Shown here piece by piece: positions 24,390 to 33,098 of a DNA stretch of 64,000 nucleotides (within the stretch, counting starts at the first letter, position 1; every line of letters begins with the position of its first letter). The DNA comes from Streptomyces fradiae ATCC 10745 = DSM 40063 (lineage in GTDB: Bacteria; Actinomycetota; Actinomycetes; Streptomycetales; Streptomycetaceae): assembly GCF_008704425.1 (NCBI RefSeq), contig NZ_CP023696.1, positions 3,272,501 to 3,336,500 on the forward strand, in the 5' to 3' direction. The position numbers and the translations under genes are program-made. The notes under the pieces are model-generated. The model was not told the origin of the DNA and did not search any database. It saw only the letters and a list, made by a program, of their open reading frames with translations.

Positions 24390-25763
24390 CTACAGGGTGC
24401 GCAGCAGCACGGCGGGCTGCTCGACGCAGTCGGCGACGTACCGCAGGAACCCGCCCGCCGTACCGCCGTCGCACACCCGGTGGTCGAACGTCAGGGAGAG
24501 CTGGACGACCTGGCGGACCGCCAGCTCCCCGCCGTGCACCCACGGCTTGGGGATGATCCGGCCGACACCGAGCATCGCCGCCTCGGGGTGGTTGATGATC
24601 GGCGTGGAGCCGTCGACGCCGAACACGCCGTAGTTGTTCAGCGTGAACGTGCCGCCCGTCAGGTCCGCCGGGGTCAGCGCCCCGGCGCGGGCCACCTCGG
24701 TGAGGCGGGCGAACTCGGCCGTGAGGTCCTCGGCGGAGCGGCCGTGCGCGTCGCGGACGACCGGCACGACGAGCCCGCGGTCGGTCTGGGCGGCGAAGCC
24801 CAGGTGCACCTCGGGCAACCGGACGATCTCGCGGGCCTCCAGGTCCACGCGGGAGTTCAGCTCCGGATAGCGGGCGAGCGCCGCGGTGCAGATCCGGGCG
24901 AACAGCGCCAGGACGGAGATCTTCGGACCTCCGGCGGCGTTCATCGCGGCGCGGGCCGCCATGAGCTCCGTCGCGTCGGCGTCGACCCAGCACGTGGCGT
25001 CCGGGATCTCCCGGCGGCTGCGGGTCAGCTTGTCGGCGACCGCACCGCGCACCCCGCGCAGCGGCACCCGCTCCACGGCGGCGCCCGCCGGCGCGGCGGC
25101 CGGTACGGCGGGGGCCGGGGCCGTCTCCGCCGGGGCCTGCGCCGTCGAGGCGTGCTCGACGTCCACCCGCAGGATCAGCCCGTCGGGGCCGGATCCGCGC
25201 ACCTGCCGCAGGTCGATCCCGCGCTCCCGCGCGAGCTTCCGCACGAGCGGCGAGATCACCGGCACCGGTCCTTCCACCGGTGCGGCGGGCGCCCGCGCGG
25301 CCGTCGGCGCCGCGGGCGCGGCCGGCGCGGCGGCCCGCGGCGCGGCGGGGGCGCTCGGCGCCGCCGGGCGGACGCGCCGCCTGCGCGCCGTGGACGTACT
25401 CGTGCCGTAGCCGACCAGCACGTTCCCGGAGCCCTCGTCGGCGGGCTCGGAGGAGCCGCCCGCGGCGGGTCCGGCCGCAGCCCCGGCGCCACCGGAGGCG
25501 GCGGGCGCCTCCTCCTCGGCACCGACGGCGACGGTCAGCAGCGGGGCGCCGACGGGCAGCTCCTCGCCCTCCTCGCCGAAGCGGGCGGTGACGACGCCGC
25601 CGTAGGGGCAGGGCACCTCCACCATCGCCTTGGCGGTCTCGACCTCCACCACGGGCTGGTCGATGGCGACGACGTCGCCGACCGACACGAGCCAGCGCAC
25701 GATCTCGGCCTCGGTGAGCCCCTCACCGAGGTCCGGCAGCTTGAACTCCAGCACCCGGGCCAT
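24390..25763 (-). CDS. bkdC: 2-oxoacid dehydrogenase E2, dihydrolipoyl acyltransferase (bkd cluster 2)
   Basis: Acyltransferase core of 457 residues. Lipoyl domain with Lys45 in VETAKAMVE, an Ala/Pro/Glu linker, a subunit-binding domain (SPLVRKLARERGIDLRQV) and a catalytic domain with TFDHRVCDG. It shares its overall plan and the motif LVGYGTSTSTARRRR (compare LVGYGVAASSTKRRP) with the E2 of cluster 1, so the two operons look like ancient paralogues. The ATG shares one base with the E1 beta stop (TGATG). It is the last gene of the operon opposite bkdR, and branched-chain acyl groups are the likely cargo. Confidence 0.93.
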   Translation of the reverse strand: MARVLEFKLPDLGEGLTEAEIVRWLVSVGDVVAIDQPVVEVETAKAMVEVPCPYGGVVTARFGEEGEELPVGAPLLTVAVGAEEEAPAASGGAGAAAGPAAGGSSEPADEGSGNVLVGYGTSTSTARRRRVRPAAPSAPAAPRAAAPAAPAAPTAARAPAAPVEGPVPVISPLVRKLARERGIDLRQVRGSGPDGLILRVDVEHASTAQAPAETAPAPAVPAAAPAGAAVERVPLRGVRGAVADKLTRSRREIPDATCWVDADATELMAARAAMNAAGGPKISVLALFARICTAALARYPELNSRVDLEAREIVRLPEVHLGFAAQTDRGLVVPVVRDAHGRSAEDLTAEFARLTEVARAGALTPADLTGGTFTLNNYGVFGVDGSTPIINHPEAAMLGVGRIIPKPWVHGGELAVRQVVQLSLTFDHRVCDGGTAGGFLRYVADCVEQPAVLLRTL

Positions 25764-26791
25764 CAGCTCTGCGCCTCCCACTGGAGCCGGGCGACCGCGT
25801 CGAGGATCCGGTCGACTCCCGGCAGGTGGTGCCGCTCCAGCATGGGCGGCGGGTACGGGATGTCGAACCCGGTCACCCGCAGCACCGGCGCCTCCAGGTG
25901 GTGGAAGCACCGCTCGGTGACCCGCGCGGCGATCTCCGCACCGGGCCCGGCGAAGCCGGTGGCCTCGTGGACCACGACCGCGCGGCCCGTGCGCCGCACC
26001 GACGCGCAGACCGTCTCGTCGTCGAACGGCACCAGCGAGCGCAGGTCGACGACCTCCAGGTCCCAGCCCTCGGCGCGGGCCGCCTCGGCGGCTTCCAGGC
26101 AGACCGGCACGGACGGGCCGTAGGAGATCAGCGTGGCGCTGCGTCCGCCGCGGCGCACCACGGCGCGGCCGATCGGCTCCACCGCCGCCGGGTTCTCCGG
26201 CGACCAGTCGGACTTCGACCAGTACAGCCGCTTGGGCTCCAGGAAGACGACCGGGTCGTCGGAGGCGATGGCGGCGCGCAGCAGCCCGTAGGCGTCCTCG
26301 ACCGTCGCCGGGGTGACGACGTGGAGCCCCGGGGTCGCCATGTAGTAGACCTCGGACGAGTCGCTGTGGTGCTCGACGCCGCCGATGCCGCCGCCGTACG
26401 GCACGCGGACGACCAGCGGCATCGGCATGGCGCCCCGCGTGCGGTTGCGCATCCGGGAGACATGGCTGACGAGCTGCTCGAACGCCGGGTAGGCGAAGGC
26501 GTCGAACTGCATCTCGACGACCGGCCGCAGCCCGTACATCGCCATGCCGACGGCCGTGCCGAGGATGCCCGCCTCGGCGAGCGGGGTGTCCGTGCAGCGG
26601 TCCTCGCCGAACTCCTTGGCCAGGCCGTCGGTGACGCGGAAGACGCCGCCGAGCGTGCCCACGTCCTCCCCCATCACGTGGACGGTGGGGTCCTCGGCCA
26701 TCGCGTCGCGCATGGCCCGGTTGAGGGCCTGCGCCATGGTGGCGGGCTTGGCCGCCGTCCTGGCCGCCGCCCTGGTCGCCACGGTGGTCAT
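25763..26791 (-). CDS. bkdB: 2-oxoacid dehydrogenase E1 beta subunit (bkd cluster 2)
   Basis: Beta subunit of 342 residues with MGEDVGTLGGVFRVTDGLA, DTPLAEAGILGTAVGMAMYG and PYGGGIGGVEHHSDSSEVY. The first 18 residues are Ala/Thr-rich and precede the fold. It overlaps E1 alpha upstream by four bases (ATGA) and touches E2 downstream, so all three subunits are translated in step, as expected for a complex with fixed stoichiometry. Confidence 0.93.
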   Translation of the reverse strand: MTTVATRAAARTAAKPATMAQALNRAMRDAMAEDPTVHVMGEDVGTLGGVFRVTDGLAKEFGEDRCTDTPLAEAGILGTAVGMAMYGLRPVVEMQFDAFAYPAFEQLVSHVSRMRNRTRGAMPMPLVVRVPYGGGIGGVEHHSDSSEVYYMATPGLHVVTPATVEDAYGLLRAAIASDDPVVFLEPKRLYWSKSDWSPENPAAVEPIGRAVVRRGGRSATLISYGPSVPVCLEAAEAARAEGWDLEVVDLRSLVPFDDETVCASVRRTGRAVVVHEATGFAGPGAEIAARVTERCFHHLEAPVLRVTGFDIPYPPPMLERHHLPGVDRILDAVARLQWEAQS

Positions 26792-27930
26792 CGGTCGTCG
26801 CCTTCCGCTTCGGCGTCCAGTTCGGCCCGCAGCTGCGCGGCCTGCTCCCGCAGCTGCGCGGTCTGCTCCGCGTAGACGTGGGTGAACAGGTCCATCGGGT
26901 CGAGTACGGCGTCGGCGTTCATCCGCTCACGCAGCCGCGCCGCCATGTCCTCGGCCTGGTCGGCCGCCTCCCGGATCCCGTCCTCGTCGATGAGCCCACG
27001 CTCCGTCAGCTCGCGCTCCAGAAGCTTCACCGGGTCGTGCCGCCGCCACGCCTCGACCTCGTCGTCCACCCGGTAGCGGGTCGCGTCGTCGGCGTTGGTG
27101 TGGGCGTCGATCCGGTACGTGACCGCCTCGACGAGGGTGGGGCCGCCGCCGCGCCGGGCGCGGGCCACCGCCTCGGAGAGCACCTGGTGCACGGCCGCGG
27201 CGTCGTTGCCGTCGACCAGCCGGCCGGGCATGCCGTAACCGACGGCCTTGTGGGCGAGCGAGGGGGCCGCGGTCTGCTTCGCGAGCGGCACGGAGATCGC
27301 GAATCCGTTGTTCTGCACGAGGAAGACGACGGGCGCCTGCCACACGGCGGCGAAGTTCAGCGCCTCGTGGAAGTCGCCCTCGCTGGTGCCGCCGTCGCCG
27401 ATCATCGCCAGCGCCACGACGTCGTCGCCCCGCAGGCGCGCCGCGTGGGCCAGGCCCACGGCGTGCGGGAGCTGTGTGGCGAGCGGGGTGGACAGGGGGG
27501 CGATACGGTGCTCGCGCGGGTCGTACCCGGTGTGCCAGTCGCCCCGCAGCAGGGTCAGCGCCTCGACGGGGTCGAGTCCGCGCGCCACGGCCGCCAGCGT
27601 GTCCCGGTACGACGGGAACAGCCAGTCCCGCTCCTCCAGGACGAGTGCCGCCGCCACCTCGCAGGCCTCCTGGCCCGTGCTGGACGGGTACACGGCGAGC
27701 CGGCCCTGCTTGGTCAGCGCCGTCGCCTGCGTGTTGTACCGGCGGCCGCGCACCAGCTCGGCGTAGAGCCGGCGCAGCACGTCGGGGGCGAAGCCGCCCG
27801 CCGCCTCCGTGCCCAGCACCCGGTACGGCTCGGGGTCCGGGAGCAGCGGCGCGGGGTCCGTACGCGGCTTCCACGCCGGCGGCGGAACGGGTCGGTAAGA
27901 GGCCGCGCCGGGCAGCTCTTGGACCGTCAT
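26788..27930 (-). CDS. bkdA: 2-oxoacid dehydrogenase E1 alpha subunit (bkd cluster 2)
   Basis: Thiamine-diphosphate-binding subunit of 380 residues. The cofactor motif spans GDGGTSEGDFHEALNF to FLVQNNGFA, and the regulatory loop reads YRIDAHTNADDATRYR. The ATG at 27930 follows a near-ideal AGGAGGTG. It is the first gene of the operon and is divergent from the Lrp/AsnC regulator. The 182-base gap holds a PaaR-like box (27998-28011), an inverted repeat (28017-28029) and a DnaA box. The branched-chain specificity is inferred from the linked bkdR-type regulator and from the pair of clusters known in Streptomyces. Confidence 0.93.
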   Translation of the reverse strand: MTVQELPGAASYRPVPPPAWKPRTDPAPLLPDPEPYRVLGTEAAGGFAPDVLRRLYAELVRGRRYNTQATALTKQGRLAVYPSSTGQEACEVAAALVLEERDWLFPSYRDTLAAVARGLDPVEALTLLRGDWHTGYDPREHRIAPLSTPLATQLPHAVGLAHAARLRGDDVVALAMIGDGGTSEGDFHEALNFAAVWQAPVVFLVQNNGFAISVPLAKQTAAPSLAHKAVGYGMPGRLVDGNDAAAVHQVLSEAVARARRGGGPTLVEAVTYRIDAHTNADDATRYRVDDEVEAWRRHDPVKLLERELTERGLIDEDGIREAADQAEDMAARLRERMNADAVLDPMDLFTHVYAEQTAQLREQAAQLRAELDAEAEGDDR

Positions 27931-27997
27931 GACAGCACCTCCTCGTGGGAGTGGGCACAAGACCCGAGGGGCGGCGCGAATGTGGCGCGCCTCACCT

Positions 27998-28011
27998 ACC
28001 GATTGTTCGGT
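27998..28011. promoter_or_regulatory. PaaR-like box in the bkdR-bkdA gap
   Basis: ACCGATTGTTCGGT fits the core ACCGNNCGNNCGGT of the actinobacterial PaaR motif except for T in place of the first inner C. It matches the paaN-upstream copy at 31218 at 13 of 14 positions. On the minus strand it lies between TTGGCT and TAGGTG, a weak promoter candidate for bkdA. Confidence 0.6.
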
Positions 28012-28016
28012 CGTGG

Positions 28017-28029
28017 AGCCAATTTGGCT
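28017..28029. promoter_or_regulatory. Inverted repeat, candidate AsnC/BkdR operator
   Basis: AGCCAA and TTGGCT are perfect complements around one T, in the centre of the divergent bkdA-bkdR gap and next to the PaaR-like box. Position suggests autoregulation by the Lrp-type regulator; binding is not shown. Confidence 0.45.
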
Positions 28030-28045
28030 ACAGGCGCCCCGAGCC

Positions 28046-28054
28046 TGTGGACAA
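28046..28054 (-). promoter_or_regulatory. Perfect DnaA box
   Basis: TGTGGACAA reads TTGTCCACA on the minus strand, the preferred Streptomyces DnaA box. It lies between the inverted repeat and the bkdR start. TTTTGCACA at 28059-28067 is a weaker neighbour. Confidence 0.55.
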
Positions 28055-28112
28055 ACGGTTTTGCACAGCCTGGGATAGGGGCAGGTCGTCCACGAGAGAG
28101 AGGCGGGGGGAC

Positions 28113-28640
28113 ATGGGAGCTGAACAAATGGCCGACGGCGGGGAACAGGTGCCGCCGGACGGCGACCGCGCCGCGCCGCCGCGCCCGCTCGACGCCATCG
28201 ACCGCGACATCCTGCGGATCCTCCAGACGGATGGCCGGGCGTCCATACGGTCGGTCGCCGAGCGGGTCCACGTGTCGCGCGCGAACGCGTACGCACGGAT
28301 CAACCGGCTCATCGACGACGGGGTGATCCGCGGCTTCAGCGCCCGCGTGAACCACGAGCGGGCGGGGCAGGGGGCGTCCGCGTACATCACGCTGAAGATC
28401 GTCCAGAATTCCTGGCGCACGGTGCGCGAGCAGCTGCGGGCGCTGCCGGGGGCGGCGCACATCGCCCTGGTCAGCGGGGACTTCGACGTACTGCTGCTGG
28501 TGCACACCCCGGACAACCGCACGCTGCGGGAGCTGGTGCTGACCAGGCTCCAGGCGATCCCGGAGGTGCTGTCCACGCGCACGCTGCTGGTGTTCGAGGA
28601 GACCGACCTCAACCGCCCGCCGGCGGTGGACGAGGTGTGA
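28113..28640 (+). CDS. bkdR: Lrp/AsnC family regulator (BkdR-like)
   Basis: Feast/famine regulator of 175 residues. The helix-turn-helix is in DRDILRILQTDGRASIRSVAERVHV (about 26-50), and the C-terminal RAM domain, with GDFDVLLLVHTPD, binds amino-acid effectors and builds octamers. Divergent placement from a bkd operon is the arrangement of bkdR in Streptomyces and Pseudomonas, where it responds to branched-chain amino acids. The ATG at 28113 follows GCGGGGGG; an in-frame ATG at 28128 is possible. It converges on the TetR gene to the right. Confidence 0.85.
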   Translation: MGAEQMADGGEQVPPDGDRAAPPRPLDAIDRDILRILQTDGRASIRSVAERVHVSRANAYARINRLIDDGVIRGFSARVNHERAGQGASAYITLKIVQNSWRTVREQLRALPGAAHIALVSGDFDVLLLVHTPDNRTLRELVLTRLQAIPEVLSTRTLLVFEETDLNRPPAVDEV

Positions 28641-28952
28641 GGCGCCCGCGGTGCGGGCCGCGCCGGGCACACCGGGGCGGGCTCCACGCGACGGGGGAGG
28701 ACGGGGCCAGGGCCAGGGTCGGGGCCGGGCGCCGGACCGGCGGCAGCGGGCGCGGCAGGCGGCCGGGGAGGGAACGGCCGGCACGGGGCCGGCCCCGGCC
28801 ACACGGGAGGCGGCCGCACCGGGGGCGGCCGGGGCGGCCGGGGCGGCCCGGCGGGAAGAGCCTGGGCACCCCGGCGCAAGGAGCCGGGGCATCCGGGTGG
28901 GAGAAGCCGGACCGACGGAGGGGGCCGGCCCGGGACGGCCCCGGGCGGGGCG
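28641..28952. other. Convergent gap with GGGGCGGCC repeats
   Basis: 312 bases between the ends of bkdR and the TetR gene, without a gene. Extremely G-rich on the plus strand. Three perfect copies of GGGGCGGCC lie at 28822-28848. No clear hairpin terminator was recognised. Confidence 0.55.
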
Positions 28953-29546
28953 TCAGTGGCCGGTGCGGAGTCCGTCGAAGGCCAGGCGTACCACCGTGTC
29001 CGCCACCTGCCGGCGGCCGGCGTCGTCGCCGGGCTGCGGCCGGTACCACTCGACCAGCGAGTTGACCATGCCGAACAGCAGCCTGGTGGCGATCTTTATG
29101 TCCACGTCGGAGCGCAGGTCCCCGTCGGCCGCCGCGGCCTTCATCAGCTCGGCGACCCGGTGGTCGAACTCGCGGCGCCGCTCCAGCGCCCACCGCTCCG
29201 TCCGGGTGTTGCCGCGCACCCTCAGCAGCAGCGTCACGTACGGCAGTTCGTCCACCAGCACCTCGACCGTGCGGCGCGTGACGTACTCGACGCGCTCGAC
29301 CGCCCTGCCCCGCCCGGCGGGCGGCTCGTCCAGGACGGCGAACAGCCCGTCCAGGGCCCGGCTCACGGCCCGCCGCAGCAGCTCCTCCTTGCCCGCCACG
29401 TGGTGGTAGATCGAGGACTTGGAGATCCCGGCGGCCTTGGAGAGGTGCTCCATGGACGTGCCGTCGTAGCCGCGCTCGTTGAAGACCCGGACGGCGACGG
29501 AGAGCAGCGTCTCCGGCGTGTACGTGTCACGCCTGGCGGTGGTCAT
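28953..29546 (-). CDS. paaR: TetR family regulator, probable PaaR
   Basis: Repressor of 197 residues. The TetR helix-turn-helix is GYDGTSMEHLSKAAGISKSS followed by IYHHVAGKEELL (about 25-56). The ligand domain is helical. The gene overlaps the end of the hydroxyacyl-CoA dehydrogenase gene by four bases (ATGA) and so shares its promoter. Sites fitting the PaaR core ACCGNNCGNNCGGT stand upstream of that operon, of paaN and of paaA, which supports the assignment; in actinobacteria PaaR is released by phenylacetyl-CoA. The name rests on context and motif, not on a sequence search. Confidence 0.8.
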   Translation of the reverse strand: MTTARRDTYTPETLLSVAVRVFNERGYDGTSMEHLSKAAGISKSSIYHHVAGKEELLRRAVSRALDGLFAVLDEPPAGRGRAVERVEYVTRRTVEVLVDELPYVTLLLRVRGNTRTERWALERRREFDHRVAELMKAAAADGDLRSDVDIKIATRLLFGMVNSLVEWYRPQPGDDAGRRQVADTVVRLAFDGLRTGH

Positions 29547-31162
29547 CGCCCGTCCTCCCGCCGCTCGCCCGCGGTGCCCGCCGGGTCGGCGGTGTCGGGC
29601 GCTCCGCCGGCCGCGTCCGGCGCACCGGCCCCGTCCTCGGCGTAGGAGTGGCGGTACAGCGCGAGGGACGGCGCGTACCGGCCGGAGGGGTCGCGCCGGT
29701 GCATCTCCTCCAGGACCTCGTACGCCCAGCCCCGGCCGAGCCTGCGGCCCCACTCGATCGGCCCCAGCGGGTAGTTGACGCCGAGCCGCATCGCGGTGTC
29801 CACGTCCTCCTCGGAGGCGACGCCCTTGGCGACCGCCTCGCGCGCGAGGTCGACGAGGCGCGCCACGGTCCGCGCGACGATCATGCCGGGCACGTCGCCG
29901 ATGACGCTGACCTTCTTGCCGAGCGCCTGGAACAGGCCGGTCGCCTGGGCGAGCGTCTCCGGGGACGTGTCGGGCCCGGCGGCCAGGGCGATGCGGGTCG
30001 CCTCGCGGTAGTCGAGGGCGAGGTCGAAGTAGACGACGTCGCTGAACTCGACGGAGGTCTGGCCGTCGGCCGGGGCGAGCTGGCCGCCGCTCGGCAGCTC
30101 CAGGCGCGTGCCGCCGTCCTCCTCCTGCTGCCGGAGGGGCACACCGGACGCGCGGATCATGTCGAGCAGCTCACCGAAGGGCGCGAGGTCCCCCTCGACC
30201 ACGACGTACGCGGGCGGGTCGGCCGGCTCCGCCGTGTGCGGCTCGGGTCGCTGGACGCCCTGGTCGTCGTACGCGTACCAGCCCCGCCCGGTCTTGCGGC
30301 CGAGCATCCCCGCCTCGACCAGGCGCCGCTGGGCGAGCGAGGGGCGGAACCGGGGGTCCTGGAAGAACGCCTCCCACACCGAGGTGGTGACGGCCTCGTT
30401 GACGTCCTGGCCGATGAGGTCGGTCAGCTCGAACGCGCCCATGCGGAAGCCGCCGGACTCGCGCAGCACGGCGTCGATGGTGGCCGGGTCCGCGGCCCGC
30501 TCCTCGTACACCGCGAACGCCTCGGCGTAGAAGGGGCGGGCGAGGCGGTTGACGATGAAGCCGGGGGTGTCGGCGCAGGCCACGGGGGTCTTGCCCCAGG
30601 CGCGGGCCGTCTCGTACGCGCGCGTGGCGCAGGCGGTGTCCGTGGCGAAGCCGCTGACGACCTCGACGAGCGGCAGCAGCGGCGCCGGGTTGAAGAAGTG
30701 CATGCCCACGAAGCGGCCGGGCAGGCGCAGCGCCCCGCCGATCGCGGTGACGGAGAGCGAGGAGGTGTTGGTGGCCAGGAGGCAGTCGTCGCCCACCACC
30801 TTCTCCAGGGCCTTGAACAGCTCCTGCTTGACGTCGAGGCGCTCCACGACCGCCTCCACGACGAGGGCGGCGTCGGCCAGCTCGTCCAGGCCCGCGGCCG
30901 GGTGGAGGCGCGCGGCGGCGGCGTCCCGCTCCTCGGGGGCCATCCGGCCCTTGGCGACCAGCCGGTCCAGCCGACCGGCGACGGCCCGCGCGGCCTGCTC
31001 GGCTCGGCCGGGTGCGGCGTCGTAGAGGCGTACGGGATGGCCGGCGACCAGCGCGACCTGCGCGATCCCCTGGCCCATGGTCCCCGCCCCGACGACGGCG
31101 ACGGTCCGGTCGGGTGCGACGGCGGCCCCGGCCGCCCGTGTGGTGGCGCCTGTGTCGGTCAT
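29543..31162 (-). CDS. paaH: 3-hydroxyacyl-CoA dehydrogenase (PaaH-like)
   Basis: NAD-dependent enzyme of 539 residues that oxidises a 3-hydroxyacyl-CoA, here probably 3-hydroxyadipyl-CoA in the lower phenylacetate pathway. The Rossmann domain has GAGTMGQG (25-32). The catalytic region includes GMHFFNPAPLLPLVEVV, and two C-terminal 3HCDH domains follow (around GFIVNRLARPFYAEAF and GMIVARTVARLVDLAREA), the second starting near residue 430. The ATG at 31162 follows GGGGAGGA. It is divergent from paaN with a shared operator, and is followed by the coupled TetR gene. Confidence 0.88.
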   Translation of the reverse strand: MTDTGATTRAAGAAVAPDRTVAVVGAGTMGQGIAQVALVAGHPVRLYDAAPGRAEQAARAVAGRLDRLVAKGRMAPEERDAAAARLHPAAGLDELADAALVVEAVVERLDVKQELFKALEKVVGDDCLLATNTSSLSVTAIGGALRLPGRFVGMHFFNPAPLLPLVEVVSGFATDTACATRAYETARAWGKTPVACADTPGFIVNRLARPFYAEAFAVYEERAADPATIDAVLRESGGFRMGAFELTDLIGQDVNEAVTTSVWEAFFQDPRFRPSLAQRRLVEAGMLGRKTGRGWYAYDDQGVQRPEPHTAEPADPPAYVVVEGDLAPFGELLDMIRASGVPLRQQEEDGGTRLELPSGGQLAPADGQTSVEFSDVVYFDLALDYREATRIALAAGPDTSPETLAQATGLFQALGKKVSVIGDVPGMIVARTVARLVDLAREAVAKGVASEEDVDTAMRLGVNYPLGPIEWGRRLGRGWAYEVLEEMHRRDPSGRYAPSLALYRHSYAEDGAGAPDAAGGAPDTADPAGTAGERREDGR

Positions 31163-31209
31163 GTCAGTGATCCTCCCCGATGCGTTTTCCACAGGTTCGA
31201 GAGACCCCC

Positions 31210-31237
31210 TTGTCCCGACCGATCGTTCGGTTACTCT
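31210..31237 (+). promoter_or_regulatory. paaN promoter with embedded PaaR box
   Basis: TTGTCC (31210-31215) and TACTCT (31232-31237) are spaced 16 and enclose the operator CCGACCGATCGTTCGGTT (31215-31232), whose core ACCGATCGTTCGGT (31218-31231) fits the PaaR motif. The same 18 bases occur inverted before paaA. Repressor binding would cover the promoter spacer, and the site can also control the divergent dehydrogenase-TetR operon. Confidence 0.8.
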
Positions 31238-31285
31238 AGCTCTGTCCGCCTGTCCCTGCCCAGCTCACCGAGGAGTTGGTCCGCC

Positions 31286-32980
31286 ATGGCCGCCGCGCAG
31301 CTGACCCCCGCCCACCTGTCCGAGAGGCACCGGCCCACGCTCGACCAGGCGCTGGAGGCGATCCGTACGCGCGCCTACTGGTCGCCGCACCCGGAGCACC
31401 CGAAGGCGTACGGGGAGAACGGCTCGCTGAGCGCCGCCGAGGGCCTGGCGGCCCACCAGGCGGTCCTGGGCTCACGCTTCGAGCTGGACCAGCCCGGCAC
31501 GGACGGCTGGACGGGCGGCGAGGTCTCCCCGTACGGCCCGGCGCTCGGCGTCGAGTACCCGCACGCGGACATGGACGTGCTCCTGCCGGCGATGCGTGCC
31601 GCGATGGGCGCCTGGCGCGAGGCGGGCGCGGAGACGCGCGCGCTGGTCTGCCTGGAGGTCCTGGCCCGCGTCAGCGCCCGTACGCACGAGTTCGCCCACG
31701 CGGTGATGCACACCAGCGGACAGGCGTTCATGATGGCCTTCCAGGCGGGCGGCCCCCACGCGCAGGACCGGGGCCTGGAGGCGGTGGCGTACGCGTACGC
31801 GGAGCAGACGCGCACGCCGCGGGACGCCGAGTGGTCCAAGCCCCAGGGCAAGCGGGACCCGCTGGAGCTGCGCAAGACGTTCACCCCGGTCGGCCGCGGC
31901 ATCGCCCTGATGATCGGCTGCAACACCTTCCCGACGTGGAACGGCTACCCGGGCCTGTTCGCCTCCCTGGCCACGGGCAACGCCGTCCTGGTCAAGCCCC
32001 ACCCGCGCGCGGTCCTGCCGCTCGCCCTGACCGTCCGGATCGCGCGGGAGGTGCTGGCCGAGGCGGGCTTCGACCCGAACCTGGTGGCACTGGCCGCCGA
32101 GCGCCCCGGCGAGGGCATCGCCAAGTCGCTGGCCGTGCGCCCCGAGGTCCGGATCATCGACTACACGGGCTCCACCGAGTTCGGCGACTGGCTGGAGACC
32201 CACGCCCGGCAGGCCCAGGTCTACACGGAGAAGGCCGGCGTCAACACGGTCGTCGTGGACTCGACGGACGACTACAAGGGCATGCTGGCGAACCTCGCCT
32301 TCTCGCTGTCCCTCTACAGCGGCCAGATGTGCACCACCCCGCAGAACCTGCTGATCCCCCGCGACGGCATCGCCACGGACGCCGGCCACAGGTCGTACGA
32401 CGAGGTGGTGAGCGATCTGGCCGCCGCCGTGGACGGCCTGCTCGGCGACGACGCCCGGGCGAACGGCCTGCTGGGCGCCCTGGTCAACGCGGACGTGAAG
32501 GCCCGCCTGGAGGCCGCGGCCGGACTGGGCGAGGTGGCCCTGGCGTCCCGCGAGGTCGCCAACCCTGACTTCCCGGACGCCGTGGTGCGCACGCCGCTGA
32601 TGGTGAAGCTGGACGGCGCCAAGCCGGACGACGAGGCCGCGTACATGGCGGAGTGCTTCGGCCCCGTGTCCTTCGCCGTGGCCGTGGACTCCACCGCCGA
32701 CGCGCTGGAGCTGCTGCGGCGCACGGTCCGTGAGAAGGGCGCGATGACCGTCGGCGCGTACACGACCTCGCCGGACGTGGAGCGCGCCGTCGAGGAGGTC
32801 TGCCTGGAGGAGTCGGCGCAGCTGTCGCTGAACCTGACGGGCGGCGTGTACGTCAACCAGACCGCCGCCTTCTCCGACTTCCACGGCTCGGGCGGCAACC
32901 CGGCCGCGAACGCCGCGCTGTGCGACGGCGCCTTCGTCGCCAACCGCTTCCGGGTGGTGGAGGTCCGCCGCCCGGCGTGA
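31286..32980 (+). CDS. paaN: Phenylacetic acid degradation protein PaaN (aldehyde dehydrogenase family)
   Basis: NAD(P)-dependent aldehyde dehydrogenase of 564 residues of the PaaN type without the hydratase domain found in E. coli PaaZ. It probably oxidises the semialdehyde formed after ring opening of the phenylacetate intermediate. Recognisable parts are NTFPTWNGYPGLFASLATG, the nucleotide-binding YTGSTEFGDW, and the catalytic Cys in YSGQMCTTPQN. The ATG follows GAGGAG. It is transcribed alone from a promoter with a PaaR box and ends at a hairpin. Ring opening itself needs a hydratase not seen in this window. Confidence 0.87.
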   Translation: MAAAQLTPAHLSERHRPTLDQALEAIRTRAYWSPHPEHPKAYGENGSLSAAEGLAAHQAVLGSRFELDQPGTDGWTGGEVSPYGPALGVEYPHADMDVLLPAMRAAMGAWREAGAETRALVCLEVLARVSARTHEFAHAVMHTSGQAFMMAFQAGGPHAQDRGLEAVAYAYAEQTRTPRDAEWSKPQGKRDPLELRKTFTPVGRGIALMIGCNTFPTWNGYPGLFASLATGNAVLVKPHPRAVLPLALTVRIAREVLAEAGFDPNLVALAAERPGEGIAKSLAVRPEVRIIDYTGSTEFGDWLETHARQAQVYTEKAGVNTVVVDSTDDYKGMLANLAFSLSLYSGQMCTTPQNLLIPRDGIATDAGHRSYDEVVSDLAAAVDGLLGDDARANGLLGALVNADVKARLEAAAGLGEVALASREVANPDFPDAVVRTPLMVKLDGAKPDDEAAYMAECFGPVSFAVAVDSTADALELLRRTVREKGAMTVGAYTTSPDVERAVEEVCLEESAQLSLNLTGGVYVNQTAAFSDFHGSGGNPAANAALCDGAFVANRFRVVEVRRPA

Positions 32981-32991
32981 CGCCCCGGCGC

Positions 32992-33031
32992 AAGGCCCCC
33001 GGTCGCCCCGCCGGCGGTGGCCGGGGGCCTT
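32992..33031. terminator. Hairpin between paaN and the RNA methyltransferase gene
   Basis: AAGGCCCCCGG (32992-33002) and CCGGGGGCCTT (33021-33031) are perfectly complementary, with a small GCC/GGC stem possible in the loop. It serves two convergent genes. Confidence 0.8.
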
Positions 33032-33098
33032 CCCCTTGCCGCCACGGCGGCCGGTCTCGGCGGGCGGGGCCCGGCTCGGCCCCCGCCCCCGACCCCGC

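Noticed and set aside
29648..31285. Long plus-strand upstream extension of the paaN frame
   Set aside because: It is antisense to the hydroxyacyl-CoA dehydrogenase gene. The real paaN start is the ATG at 31286 with GAGGAG and a mapped-looking promoter upstream.
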